DNA of 11,206 bases from Ruminiclostridium sp. (GCA_003535195.1 DOHN01000149.1:15202-26407), one strand, 5' to 3'. Shown: positions 1 to 7,572, counted from the first letter of the stretch. Translations and numbers: made by a program. The notes: a model not told the origin generated them from the letters alone.

Positions 1-15
1 GAAAGGTGATGGGGT

Positions 16-1275
16 ATGGAAGCTTTTGTTATTAATGGGGGTAAACCCTTATTTGGAAGTGCGCTGGTATCCAGCTCAAAAAATGCAATTTTACCTATTA
101 TTTCCGCTTGTCTTTTGTCTTCTGAAGAATGTCTTATTAAACATATTCCCGGGCTGGACGATGTATCGGGCATGTGCGAGCTTATCTCCAATCTCGGGGC
201 CGATGTAAAGGTCAATGGCAGGGCCAGGAAAATTGCCATCAGTACCCCTCAACTGATAGGATATACAGCCGATTATGAGTTGGTAAGCAGGCTGAGAGCT
301 TCATTTTTGGTAATGGGGCCGCTGCTTGCCAGGGCAGGCATTGCTAAGGTGGCGCTCCCGGGTGGATGCCCCATTGGCAGCAGGCCGGTGGATCTCCATT
401 TAAAAGGCTTTGAAGCCATGGGAGCCGAGATAGAGAATGGCCATGGCTATATCCTGGCAAAATGCCCGGACGGAAATCTGAAGGGCGCCAATATATACCT
501 TGACTTCCCAAGTGTGGGGGCCACCGAGAATTTGCTCATGGCCGCTGTTTTGGCAGAGGGAAGCACCGTGATTGAAAATGCTGCCTCCGAGCCGGAAATT
601 ATTGACCTGGCAGCCTTTCTGACCAAGATGGGGGCCACTATTACAGGGGCGGGAACCGATACCATCCTGATTGATGGGGTTGAAAAGCTCAATGGAGCAG
701 AACATACCGTTATGCCCGACCGTATTGAGGCTGGGACTCTCATGACGGCCGCCGCTTTGACCGGTGGAGATATTACGCTGTCCAATGTAGTGCCGGATCA
801 TTTGAAGCCTGTTACCGCGAAGCTTCGGGAATCGGGAATGGAAGTGATAGAGCAGGGCTCGGAAATTCGGGTCAAGGGCATGGCAAGGCCTTTGGCAGTG
901 GATATTAAAACCCATCCCTTTCCGGGGTTCCCAACCGATATGCAGGCACAGCTGGCAGCGTACCTTTGCTATGCCTCGGGCACCAGTATGGTGGTGGAAA
1001 CCATCTTTGAAAATCGGTTCATGCATGTCAATGAACTGAAGCGAATGGGGGCGCAGATCCGGCTGGATGGCAGGAGTGCAATTATTGAAGGCATCGACCG
1101 GCTGCAGGGGGCCCAGGTAAGGGCAACCGATCTCAGGGCAGGCGCGGCCCTCATTATCGCAGGCCTTGCGGCAAAAGGCACTACGGAGGTTATTGACATC
1201 CATCATATTGACAGAGGGTATGAATTTATAGAGAATAAATTACAGAGATTGGGAGCCGATATCAAGCGGGTATAG
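16..1275 (+). CDS. murA: UDP-N-acetylglucosamine 1-carboxyvinyltransferase (MurA)
   Basis: MurA transfers enolpyruvate from phosphoenolpyruvate to UDP-N-acetylglucosamine, the first committed cytoplasmic step of peptidoglycan synthesis, and is the fosfomycin target. The 419-residue length is normal for the family. Visible hallmarks are Lys22-Asn23 near the N terminus, the active-site loop PGGCPIGSRPVDLH with the catalytic, fosfomycin-reactive cysteine at Cys118 (Cys115 in E. coli), the PGFPTDMQAQ motif with the conserved aspartate at Asp308 (Asp305 in E. coli), and the late DLRAGAAL motif. The start is supported by AAAGGTGAT at 2-10, five bases before the ATG. Firmicutes often carry two paralogues (MurAA and MurAB/MurZ); I cannot tell which one this is. 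Cys118 predicts fosfomycin sensitivity of the enzyme itself. The upstream promoter lies outside the window. The yfbR-like gene follows after 41 bp with no visible terminator. Confidence 0.97.
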   Translation: MEAFVINGGKPLFGSALVSSSKNAILPIISACLLSSEECLIKHIPGLDDVSGMCELISNLGADVKVNGRARKIAISTPQLIGYTADYELVSRLRASFLVMGPLLARAGIAKVALPGGCPIGSRPVDLHLKGFEAMGAEIENGHGYILAKCPDGNLKGANIYLDFPSVGATENLLMAAVLAEGSTVIENAASEPEIIDLAAFLTKMGATITGAGTDTILIDGVEKLNGAEHTVMPDRIEAGTLMTAAALTGGDITLSNVVPDHLKPVTAKLRESGMEVIEQGSEIRVKGMARPLAVDIKTHPFPGFPTDMQAQLAAYLCYASGTSMVVETIFENRFMHVNELKRMGAQIRLDGRSAIIEGIDRLQGAQVRATDLRAGAALIIAGLAAKGTTEVIDIHHIDRGYEFIENKLQRLGADIKRV

Positions 1276-1316
1276 ATTAATGCTTTTTTGTTTATTTAAA
1301 GAAAAGAGGGGTCAAA

Positions 1317-1910
1317 ATGGATAGAAATATGGAACAATACAGCTTTTTTGCATTTCTTTCACGGATGCGCCATATCTACAGATGGAGCCTTATGCGTAAT
1401 GTTACCAGTGAGAATATACAGGAGCACAGCCTGCAAGTGGCCATGATCGCTCATGGCCTTGCCGTTATTAAAAACAAATATTTCAATGGCGGGGTCAATG
1501 CGGAAAAAGTGGCTCTGCTTGCTATTTATCACGACAGCAACGAGACTATAACAGGGGATCTGCCCACCCCTATCAAATATTTCAACCCCGGCATTCAAAG
1601 CGCTTACAAGGACCTAGAAAACATTTCCAAGGAGAAGCTTTTAACCTTGCTGCCCGCCGGCTTGAGAGAGGAATACCGAAATCTTCTTTTCTATGACGAG
1701 CAAAGTGAGGAAGGGCGCATTATTAAAGCCGCCGACCGGTTGTGTGCCTATGTCAAGTGCATGGAAGAGTTGAAAGCCGGAAACGGTGAATTCCAAAAGG
1801 CCCAGCAGGCGACACTGAAAAAAATTAGAAAGATGGATCTTCCTGAGGTGAACTATTTTATGGATCATTTTATTGATAATTTTTCCTTGACGCTGGATGA
1901 GTTAAATTGA
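1317..1910 (+). CDS. yfbR: HD-domain 5'-deoxynucleotidase, YfbR type
   Basis: The 197-aa product matches E. coli YfbR closely along its length: LMRNV, EHSLQVAM, NAEKVALLA, YHD, TGDLPTP(I/V)KYFN, and a late DYFM-type motif (here NYFMDHF). YfbR is a metal-dependent HD-superfamily phosphatase that removes the 5' phosphate from deoxynucleoside monophosphates, so a role in cytoplasmic dNMP turnover and pyrimidine salvage is expected. The metal-site residues are visible: His37, the HD pair His72-Asp73, Glu76 nearby, and the distal Asp140 in the AADRLCAY segment. The Arg22-Trp23 pair corresponds to the residues that select the deoxyribose in E. coli YfbR. The start ATG has GAGGGG a few bases upstream; the in-frame Met5 lacks an equivalent site. 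It may be cotranscribed with murA, although the two pathways have no obvious link. Confidence 0.93.
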   Translation: MDRNMEQYSFFAFLSRMRHIYRWSLMRNVTSENIQEHSLQVAMIAHGLAVIKNKYFNGGVNAEKVALLAIYHDSNETITGDLPTPIKYFNPGIQSAYKDLENISKEKLLTLLPAGLREEYRNLLFYDEQSEEGRIIKAADRLCAYVKCMEELKAGNGEFQKAQQATLKKIRKMDLPEVNYFMDHFIDNFSLTLDELN

Positions 1911-1997
1911 AGCCATAAAGTTTTTTATTTGAAATCATTTTATGTATATAAAGATATTGTCACCTATGATATTAAGTAAGCGGGGAAAAATAATATT

Positions 1998-2006
1998 GGA
2001 GGTGAT
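1998..2006 (+). promoter_or_regulatory. Ribosome binding site that fixes a TTG start
   Basis: GGAGGTGAT is a near-perfect complement to the 3' end of 16S rRNA. Its GGAGG core ends eight bases before TTG at 2011. This decides the start of the exported protein and shortens the longest possible ORF by 23 codons. Confidence 0.88.
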
Positions 2007-2010
2007 TGTA

Positions 2011-2496
2011 TTGAAAATAAAGGAATTGATCGTATCGGCTGCAGTCATTTTTACGCTTACCACTTCTATATCCTTCGCAGCTCCTGGAAATACCGGTATA
2101 GAACATGTGGTTGATACGAAAATTCAAGAAAAAGGATGCGAAAAGCAACCAAACGATCCCAAAATGAAAAGGGACCCCATAAAAGATCTTGAAGAGAAGA
2201 AAAGTAAGATTCAGAACCTTCTGAAAGAAGGAAAGATCTCCCAGGAAAAAGCCGATGAGATCCTTGCCCATATAGACAAGAGGATTGGAGAGATCAAAGA
2301 ATTTGACAAACTGACCCTGGAGCAGAAAAAAGAAAAATTGACAAAGGATTTTAAGGCTCACCTGGACCAAATGGTAAACGAGGGCAAAATGACAAAGGAC
2401 GAAGCCGATAAAATGATGAAAATGATTACAGAAAAATTAAAGGATTGGGATGGAACAGGCTATCTCCTACCCCACGGCAGAAAATATCAGGAATAA
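2011..2496 (+). CDS. Exported, charged helical repeat protein (DUF2680-like)
   Basis: I choose the TTG at 2011 as start: a near-perfect GGAGGTGAT (1998-2006) precedes it, and the resulting 161-aa protein begins with a classical signal peptide (MKIKE, hydrophobic core VSAAVIFTLTT, cleavage around SFA-AP at residues 23-24). An in-frame ATG at 1942 would bury the signal in a longer N terminus and has no ribosome binding site. The mature part is rich in Lys, Glu and Asp and predicted helical. Two related 29-residue segments, 64-92 and 115-143, share the pattern hydrophobic pair, x-E-G-K-(I/M)-(S/T), then A-D-E/K-(I/M). This (L/V)xxGK(I/M)(S/T)xxxAD pattern resembles small exported DUF2680/YckD-like proteins of Firmicutes; the family assignment is an inference. 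One cysteine (Cys43) is present and no anchor is seen. Function is unknown. Two hairpins follow the stop. Confidence 0.82.
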   Translation: MKIKELIVSAAVIFTLTTSISFAAPGNTGIEHVVDTKIQEKGCEKQPNDPKMKRDPIKDLEEKKSKIQNLLKEGKISQEKADEILAHIDKRIGEIKEFDKLTLEQKKEKLTKDFKAHLDQMVNEGKMTKDEADKMMKMITEKLKDWDGTGYLLPHGRKYQE

Positions 2497-2512
2497 GATT
2501 ATAGTATAAGAA

Positions 2513-2550
2513 TAGGCGGAGGGTTTCTCACTTATTAACCTCTCCGCCTA
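2513..2550 (+). terminator. Hairpin after the exported-protein gene (candidate terminator)
   Basis: TAGGCGGAG (2513-2521) plus GGTT pairs with AACC, one bulged T, and CTCCGCCTA (2542-2550), closing an 11-nt loop. The stem is about 13 bp and GC-rich at the base, 16 bp past the stop codon. No clear U-run follows, so a canonical intrinsic terminator is uncertain; it could also protect the mRNA 3' end. Confidence 0.5.
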
Positions 2551-2551
2551 A

Positions 2552-2571
2552 CCTGTTTCTATCGGAACAGG
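2552..2571 (+). terminator. Second hairpin directly behind the first
   Basis: CCTGTTTC (2552-2559) pairs with GGAACAGG (2564-2571) around a TATC tetraloop, with one G-T wobble. It starts two bases after the previous hairpin, and only a loose T-rich tract follows (ATTTGGATTT). Together the pair plausibly ends transcription of the upstream gene. Confidence 0.4.
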
Positions 2572-2926
2572 ATTTGGATTTGGGGACCATTGTAGATTCA
2601 ACTCCTAACTAGTGAAAAGCAAAGTCTTTTTTATCACGCCCCTTATTCTGTTTTATTTAATTTGCTCCCCCACTAATCATTCGTTATCTACCATACCTTA
2701 TGAAAAGGACAATTGGCTCATGACTGGAATTTTATAAAAAAGCTTATCCTTTACTTCGACAGATCACGGCAAAATTGTATAAAAAAGTTTCATATAAGCA
2801 CTTCGATTCACGTTTCTCTGCAATCTCGCTCCGCTCACGAACTAAAACATTATTTATGGTGCCTTTAGAGTGAATTAAAGTGTGCCCTCAAGAAAATCCG
2901 TCCGAGAAACATATAAGTATTTTACA
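2572..2926. other. Gene-free AT-rich stretch with an imperfect direct repeat
   Basis: No convincing coding region is seen on either strand. The block around 2731-2770 and the block around 2775-2813 share TATAAAAAAG (2733-2742 and 2778-2787) and, further on, ACTTCGA (2753-2759 and 2800-2806) followed by TCACG. This gives an imperfect duplication with a period of about 45-47 bp. A weak CTTTA/TAAAG dyad lies at 2863-2880. The rest shows no RNA gene or mobile-element feature that I recognise. Confidence 0.45.
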
Positions 2927-2955
2927 GTGAAATCAAAAATATCATATGCTATAAT
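2927..2955 (+). promoter_or_regulatory. Extended -10 promoter for the ACT/PFL-like operon
   Basis: A perfect TATAAT at 2950-2955 is preceded by TGC (2947-2949), making an extended -10 element. GTGAAA at 2927-2932 is a 4-of-6 match to the -35 box with a 17-bp spacer. The expected leader is short, about 37 nt to the ATG at 2999. Confidence 0.7.
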
Positions 2956-2998
2956 TTATAACCAGGTATATAAAGAGCTTTGAAACGGAGGAAAAATC

Positions 2999-3268
2999 AT
3001 GAAAGGCGTTATTACGGTTTTAGGCTGCGATAAGGTTGGCATCATTGCATCTATTACGGGAATTCTTGCCGGAACCAATGTCAATATTTTGGATATATCC
3101 CAAACCATCATGCAAAACATTTTCAGCATGACGATGATTGTGGATCTTTCAAAAATAAAGGTTGAATTTTCGGACCTGAGCGAGCAGTTAAAGAAAGTCG
3201 GCGAAGAACTGGGTGTGGAAGTAAGGCTTCAAAGGGAGGAAATCTTCACCAGTATGCATCGCATTTAG
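2999..3268 (+). CDS. ACT-domain protein, UPF0237 family
   Basis: An 89-residue protein made of essentially one ACT domain. It opens with a strand and loop typical of ligand-binding ACT domains (VITVLGCDKVGIIASITGIL), then a second strand and helix around NVNILDISQTIM and a third strand SMTMIVDL. ACT domains usually dimerise and bind amino acids or other small effectors at the interface; stand-alone ones are thought to be regulatory. GGAGG at 2987-2991 lies seven bases before the ATG. The gene is followed after 16 bp by the PFL-like UPF0210 gene, whose ribosome binding site overlaps this stop codon, so the two are almost certainly cotranscribed. This pairing is widely conserved in Firmicutes, which suggests that the ACT protein senses a metabolite for its partner. 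No ligand can be named from the sequence. Confidence 0.92.
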   Translation: MKGVITVLGCDKVGIIASITGILAGTNVNILDISQTIMQNIFSMTMIVDLSKIKVEFSDLSEQLKKVGEELGVEVRLQREEIFTSMHRI

Positions 3269-3284
3269 AGGAGTATAACAATCA

Positions 3285-4643
3285 ATGTTTAAAGGAAATG
3301 AAATTCTTGAAACCATTCATATGATTGCCCAGGAGAATTTGGATATCCGTACCGTTACAATGGGTATTTCGCTCAGGGACTGCGCTTCTGACAGCGCTGA
3401 AACAGCCCGGCGGAAAATTTATGATAAGATTTGCCGCTATGCTGAGAATCTGGTCAAAACCGGCGAGGAGATTGAAAGAGACTTTGGCATTCCCATTATC
3501 AATAAAAGAATATCGGTAACACCCGTCGCATTGGTGGCTGAGAGCAGTGAAGCCGATAATTATTCGATTTTTGCCAGAACTCTGGATGATGCCGCAAAAA
3601 ATGTTGGTGTAAACTTTATCGGCGGTTTTTCAGCCCTTGTTCATAAGGGCTATACGAAAGGCGATCATATTTTAATCAGATCCATTCCTGAGGCCCTTTC
3701 CACAACGGAGCGGGTCTGTGCGTCGGTAAACCTCGCCACCACAAAGTCCGGTATTAATATGGACGCGGTCCGGGAAATGGGATATACCATCAAAGACTGC
3801 AGCGAGAGGACGAAGGATGATGGCGCAGTGGCCTGCTCCAAGCTGGTGGTTTTCGCCAATGCGCCTGAGGACAACCCCTTTATGGCCGGCGCTTTTCACG
3901 GCATAGGCGAGCCTGAATGCGTCATCAATGTTGGAGTCAGCGGACCGGGCGTGGTGGCAAGCGCTATTAAGAGCCTTAAAGGCGCTGATTTCGGTACCAT
4001 TGCCGAGACCATCAAAAAAACAGCTTTCAAAATTACTCGGGTGGGGCAGCTTGTGGCGCAGGAGGCCTCTTCGCGGTTGAAGGTGCCCTTTGGCATTGTC
4101 GATTTATCCCTGGCTCCTACCCCTGCCGTGGGTGACAGCGTGGCCCATATTCTGGAGGCCATGGGCCTTGAGAAATGCGGTACTCATGGAACTACGGCCG
4201 CCCTTGCCCTTCTCAATGATGCGGTTAAAAAGGGCGGGATTATGGCCAGTTCCTATGTTGGCGGCTTAAGCGGTGCTTTTATACCCGTCAGCGAGGATGC
4301 GGGCATGATAGACGCGGTTGTGTGCGGAGCTCTTTCCATAGAAAAGCTTGAGGCTATGACCTGCGTATGTTCGGTAGGCTTGGATATGATTGCCGTGCCC
4401 GGAGATACACCGGCTTCTACCTTATCGGCAATTATTGCTGATGAAGCGGCTATTGGCGTTGCCAACAATAAGACCACCGCTGTGCGCATCATTCCTGTTC
4501 CCGGCATGAGGGAAGGGGATGTAGTCGAGTACGGCGGACTTTTCGGGAGAGCGCCCATCATGAAGGTAAATCCCTTCTCATCCGAAGCATTCATACAGAG
4601 AGGCGGAAGAATTCCCGCCCCGCTGCAAAGCTTGAGAAACTAA
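3285..4643 (+). CDS. PFL-like family protein, UPF0210 (DUF711)
   Basis: This 452-aa protein matches the UPF0210 family, named PFL-like because its fold resembles pyruvate formate-lyase. Recognisable stretches include the N-terminal [20 protein letters not shown], the [10 protein letters not shown] segment near residue 110, the [19 protein letters not shown] region, [16 protein letters not shown], the [18 protein letters not shown] stretch and the C-terminal [10 protein letters not shown]. Family length is normal. I see no glycyl-radical motif of the RVSGY type at the C terminus, so radical chemistry like that of true PFL is not supported; Cys360 and Cys362 form a CxC in the central region. 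The enzymatic function is uncharacterised as far as I know. The start has AGAGGAG at 3267-3273, overlapping the stop of the ACT gene, which suggests coupled translation. Confidence 0.93.
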   Translation: MFKGNEILETIHMIAQENLDIRTVTMGISLRDCASDSAETARRKIYDKICRYAENLVKTGEEIERDFGIPIINKRISVTPVALVAESSEADNYSIFARTLDDAAKNVGVNFIGGFSALVHKGYTKGDHILIRSIPEALSTTERVCASVNLATTKSGINMDAVREMGYTIKDCSERTKDDGAVACSKLVVFANAPEDNPFMAGAFHGIGEPECVINVGVSGPGVVASAIKSLKGADFGTIAETIKKTAFKITRVGQLVAQEASSRLKVPFGIVDLSLAPTPAVGDSVAHILEAMGLEKCGTHGTTAALALLNDAVKKGGIMASSYVGGLSGAFIPVSEDAGMIDAVVCGALSIEKLEAMTCVCSVGLDMIAVPGDTPASTLSAIIADEAAIGVANNKTTAVRIIPVPGMREGDVVEYGGLFGRAPIMKVNPFSSEAFIQRGGRIPAPLQSLRN

Positions 4644-4702
4644 CAGGAAGAAGGGGAATGGTATTGAAAGATTGTTATTAAAGTATCAAAGCGAGGTGTG
4701 CC

Positions 4703-4906
4703 ATGAACATCAGGCAGTTTAATGTTGGCGATATCGTTGAATTAAAGAAGGAGCATCCCTGCGGCAGCAAGCTGTGGAAAATTCAAAGGGTAGGCGCAGA
4801 TTTTCGCATTGAATGCCAGACTTGCAAGCACTCGCTGATGATTTCAAGGGTCAAATTTGAAAAAAGTGTCAAGAGAATCATCAGTTCTGCCAATCCATCT
4901 TCATAG
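4703..4906 (+). CDS. DUF951 family small protein
   Basis: A 67-residue protein with the DUF951 signature: VGDIVELKKEHPCGS, then KIQRVGADFRIECQTCKHS and the RVKFEKSVK tail. The three cysteines, one in HPCGS and a CxxC in CQTCK, suggest a small beta-rich fold that might bind metal, although this is not shown. Homologues of this length are common in Firmicutes (B. subtilis YyzM belongs here). Their function is unknown, and a nucleic-acid-binding role is sometimes suggested by the fold and basic charge. GAGGTG at 4693-4698 precedes the ATG. It lies 59 bp after the UPF0210 stop without a visible terminator, so read-through from that operon is possible. Confidence 0.9.
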   Translation: MNIRQFNVGDIVELKKEHPCGSKLWKIQRVGADFRIECQTCKHSLMISRVKFEKSVKRIISSANPSS

Positions 4907-4929
4907 GCAGATCCGTTTTTGGACCGGCC

Positions 4930-6510
4930 TTACAGGATGGTCAGCTCATTGCCGCTGTAGGCGTAGGTGATCATGCCGGACTCATAGAAAATTTCTTCCC
5001 CTATACCTTTGATGTCGATTTTTACCCTGGGGTAAAGGCGCTTTTTTGCCATGATCGCGCCTTCGCCAGGGGTTTTCAGAAAATCATTCAGATTTTTATA
5101 TTGGTATTCAAGCTCCTTGATGGCATACGTCAGATCTGCCATCCGTCCCCTTAAATCATCACGGCCTTTTTTCAAATCCCCATGGGGTGAGGAAAAAGAT
5201 TGAAGCTCATTTCTCATACGTGTCATGGCATCCTTTTTTTCCTTGAGCAGGGCGGATATTTTTTGGAGCTCGGATTGTATCCCGGCCCGGTCAAAACCCT
5301 TGACCCGTATAAGAGTTCTTGCTTCCGACCGGCTGCCGATTTCGGCGGCAGAAACGCAAATATCGGCATAGATCTGTCCGCCGATGATTCTGCCTTTGGG
5401 AGATTCCACGATCACCTGCTTAGCGCGTATATTGGAATTCATGCAATAAAATCCGACAAGTACGCTGCCTTCACATTCTACATCAATATCTGACAAATAT
5501 TTTACATATAAATTCTTCTTGCATCGGATAAGAGTTTTCCCTTTGCCGGAGATACCGCCTTTAATATAAATATTGCCTTCCCGGCTGATAATTTTATCGG
5601 CGGCTCCAACGCCGTATTCTGAAAGAATTTCTACATCTTTATCGGCTAATGCGGCAAAATTATCCTTTACGGTTCCTTTTACAGATAAAAAGCCGTTAAA
5701 GTCAATATTGCCTGTAGAAAAGTCAATATCTCCTTTAATTTCAAGAAAATCGTAGACGCCGATAGTATCGCCCTTGTAATACACAGCCCCGTCCTTTTTG
5801 GAATAAAGGGTGGTCATTCCGTCTGTATACTCTTCCCGGACGGAGATATGGTCATACGCCAGAGGAATTTGTTCACCGGGCACGGGTGGTATTTCGCGGC
5901 CCAATACATCCCGACCAGGTAAACCGAGGGTGGCATCCCTGCGCTCACCCAGCCAGTCGCCCTGTTTCACCTGGTTGATAAGGTTCAGTTCATAATAATT
6001 TACACTGCCTGATTCAATGATCTCAGGCTTGGGAGGAGCCACTTCATAGAGCTTTATTTTGGAATCTTCGCCGTTCTTGACAGGAAGACCTTCTGCAATG
6101 GTATATTCGGTTTTTGATTCCAGCGGGCCGTTTAAAAGTTCTGTTTTAATGCCAAAAACGATTCCGGCTTTATGTAAGGCATCACGGATCTCATTTTGAA
6201 GGGAGGAATGGAGCTGGGGAGCCATATTGCCCTCTTCGATACGGAGGGTCAGGCAGGCCTTCATAGAATCCTCAGAAATACGGATGTTCACTCTGGCCTG
6301 CTCTTCTCCGAAAAGCTCGGGTCCGGCGGGGGCATGCTCAATGGCTTGTATAACGGCTTGCGGGTTTGTTATCCGAACATTGGGGAGCCTGCTCCCGTGT
6401 ATCTGCCGGAACATATCCAGAGATAATCCGGGCTTTATTGATCTTATATAGCAAAGCCCCGAATCGCAGAGAATCTCGATATGTTCATCTTTATAAACTA
6501 CCGAAGCCAT
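4930..6510 (-). CDS. DUF342/FapA-like beta-helix and coiled-coil protein
   Basis: I place the start at 6510 (MASVVYKDE), where GGGAGG sits six bases upstream; an ATG 60 bases further out lacks such a site. The 526-aa protein has an N-terminal region (about 1-170) of the FapA N-terminal type, then the conserved YYELNLINQVKQGDWLGER segment and LGLPGRDVLGREIPP. A strand-turn repeat region follows (about 240-405, with motifs such as GDIDFSTGNIDFNGFLSVKG and EGNIYIKGGI) that should form a right-handed beta helix. A charged coiled coil occupies about 410-478, and a short beta-rich tail ends the protein. It has no signal peptide or membrane segment, so it is probably cytoplasmic. FapA was linked to flagellar assembly in Vibrio, but many DUF342 proteins occur away from flagellar genes, as here. 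The name should therefore not imply a flagellar role. Its 3' end converges on the DUF951 gene with a 23-bp gap. Confidence 0.88.
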   Translation of the reverse strand: MASVVYKDEHIEILCDSGLCYIRSIKPGLSLDMFRQIHGSRLPNVRITNPQAVIQAIEHAPAGPELFGEEQARVNIRISEDSMKACLTLRIEEGNMAPQLHSSLQNEIRDALHKAGIVFGIKTELLNGPLESKTEYTIAEGLPVKNGEDSKIKLYEVAPPKPEIIESGSVNYYELNLINQVKQGDWLGERRDATLGLPGRDVLGREIPPVPGEQIPLAYDHISVREEYTDGMTTLYSKKDGAVYYKGDTIGVYDFLEIKGDIDFSTGNIDFNGFLSVKGTVKDNFAALADKDVEILSEYGVGAADKIISREGNIYIKGGISGKGKTLIRCKKNLYVKYLSDIDVECEGSVLVGFYCMNSNIRAKQVIVESPKGRIIGGQIYADICVSAAEIGSRSEARTLIRVKGFDRAGIQSELQKISALLKEKKDAMTRMRNELQSFSSPHGDLKKGRDDLRGRMADLTYAIKELEYQYKNLNDFLKTPGEGAIMAKKRLYPRVKIDIKGIGEEIFYESGMITYAYSGNELTIL

Positions 6511-6577
6511 AGAAACCTCCCTTAAAAACACAGCCGGCTTCCAAATATCGGCCTGTGCAAAAATCCGCAAAAAAATT

Positions 6578-6583
6578 TATAAT
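6578..6583 (+). promoter_or_regulatory. Candidate -10 box for ogg
   Basis: TATAAT occurs 41 bp before the chosen ATG at 6624. A convincing -35 hexamer is missing: GTGCAA at 6555-6560 matches only half of TTGACA. The call therefore rests on the -10 match and its position in the divergent intergenic gap. Confidence 0.4.
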
Positions 6584-6585
6584 AG

Positions 6586-6608
6586 GATATATATCTGTTA
6601 TATATATC
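6586..6608. repeat. Perfect palindrome in the ogg leader
   Basis: GATATATAT (6586-6594) and ATATATATC (6600-6608) are exact reverse complements around CTGTT. The site lies between a TATAAT (6578-6583) and the GGAAGGA ribosome binding site (6609-6615) of the glycosylase gene. It could be an operator or an mRNA hairpin touching the ribosome binding site. Confidence 0.6.
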
Positions 6609-6623
6609 GGAAGGACTTGTTAT

Positions 6624-7499
6624 ATGTATAAGTGGGAAGAAAAAGACGGGCATATTATTATATATAATTTAACAAATTTTGATCCTTTTCACACCTTTCA
6701 CTGCGGGCAGTGCTTTCGCTGGAACCGGCTTCCCAACGGTCACTGGCTGGGGGTGGCCTATGGCCTTGCTCTGGATCTGGAATGGGATGGAAAGAACATG
6801 ATTCTTTATCATACAACGCCGGAGCAATTTCTTCATATATGGCATCCCTATTTTGATCTGGGCCGTGATTATGGCGATCTCAAAGCAAAGCTTTCACAAA
6901 ATGACTCTGTGATGGCTGAGGCCATCCGCTTCGGACAGGGAGTGAGACTGTTGAAACAGGACTTTAATGAGGTGGCCATCTCTTTTTTGATTTCTCAGAA
7001 TAACGGCATTCCCAGGATCAGAAAGATCATTGAGAGCCTTTCAGCCGCCTTCGGCAGACCGATTGAGCATGAAAGCGGTACCTGTTATGCCTTTCCCGAT
7101 CCGAAACGCCTCTCAGAGCTGACTCTGGAGGATTTAGAAGTCATCCGGGCGGGCTACAGGGATAAATACATATATAGAGCTTCAAGACAGCTGTATAGCG
7201 GAGAGGTCAATATGGATATTGTTCTCGGACCGGATAAAGAAAGCTCCCGGCAGGAAATGCTGAAGCTTTTCGGAGTGGGGGAAAAGGTGGCTGACTGCAT
7301 TCTTCTTTTCAGCGGCGCAAGAACTGATATTTTTCCTGTTGACCGCTGGGTGAAAAGGGTTATGGCCGAGCTTTACCTGGGGCATGAGGCAAGCTATGAG
7401 GAATTGAACGATTTTGCACAGAAGCATTTCGGCGGCCTTGCAGGGTTTGCTCAGCAATATCTGTTCTATTATGCCAGAGAAAATAAAATCGGAATGTAG
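6624..7499 (+). CDS. ogg: 8-oxoguanine DNA glycosylase/AP lyase (OGG1 type)
   Basis: The enzyme excises 8-oxoguanine from DNA and nicks the abasic site, a base-excision repair step. The start at 6624 is chosen because GGAAGGA (6609-6615) lies eight bases before it; the in-frame ATG at 6555 would add 23 residues without a ribosome binding site. The 291-aa product shows the OGG N-domain signature CGQCFRW (27-33), the conserved asparagine pair Asn126-Asn127 in SQNNGIPRI, and the helix-hairpin-helix segment FGVGEKVADC. The Schiff-base lysine is Lys221 and the catalytic aspartate is Asp240 in PVDRW. Their 19-residue spacing equals that of Lys249 and Asp268 in human OGG1, so both glycosylase and lyase activities are expected. 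Arg rather than His follows the PVD aspartate. It resembles the bacterial OGG1-like enzymes of clostridia. It is transcribed divergently from the DUF342 gene. Confidence 0.94.
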   Translation: MYKWEEKDGHIIIYNLTNFDPFHTFHCGQCFRWNRLPNGHWLGVAYGLALDLEWDGKNMILYHTTPEQFLHIWHPYFDLGRDYGDLKAKLSQNDSVMAEAIRFGQGVRLLKQDFNEVAISFLISQNNGIPRIRKIIESLSAAFGRPIEHESGTCYAFPDPKRLSELTLEDLEVIRAGYRDKYIYRASRQLYSGEVNMDIVLGPDKESSRQEMLKLFGVGEKVADCILLFSGARTDIFPVDRWVKRVMAELYLGHEASYEELNDFAQKHFGGLAGFAQQYLFYYARENKIGM

Positions 7500-7534
7500 T
7501 TTATTTATATTTCATAATTTCTATGCAGATCATA

Positions 7535-7563
7535 TTGACACTTTTCGATTTGGCGCATATAAT
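7535..7563 (+). promoter_or_regulatory. Consensus sigma-A promoter of the ars operon
   Basis: TTGACA (7535-7540) and TATAAT (7558-7563) are both perfect matches with the optimal 17-bp spacer. Such a strong promoter fits tight repression by ArsR until arsenite is present. The leader to the arsR ATG at 7596 is about 25 nt. Confidence 0.88.
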
Positions 7564-7572
7564 CATATCGAA
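7544..7572. promoter_or_regulatory. Candidate ArsR operator
   Basis: TTCGAT (7544-7549) and ATCGAA (7567-7572) form an inverted repeat that brackets the -10 box, so a bound repressor dimer would block RNA polymerase. The location is as expected for ArsR autoregulation. The exact binding site is inferred only. Confidence 0.5.

Noticed and set aside
400..1206. A 268-codon minus-strand ORF opposite murA
   Set aside because: It is fully antisense to a clear murA gene and the translation resembles no protein family; GC-biased third positions explain the open frame.
1929..1970. A promoter for the exported protein (TTGAAA at 1929, TATGAT at 1965)
   Set aside because: The spacer is 30 bp, far too long, and no other -35 fits the TATGAT; a promoter is likely nearby but cannot be placed.
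4907..4929. A possible bidirectional terminator in the 23-bp convergent gap
   Set aside because: Only a very short TCC/GGA stem around a T-run is visible, too weak to call; any terminator must lie within the neighbouring coding ends.
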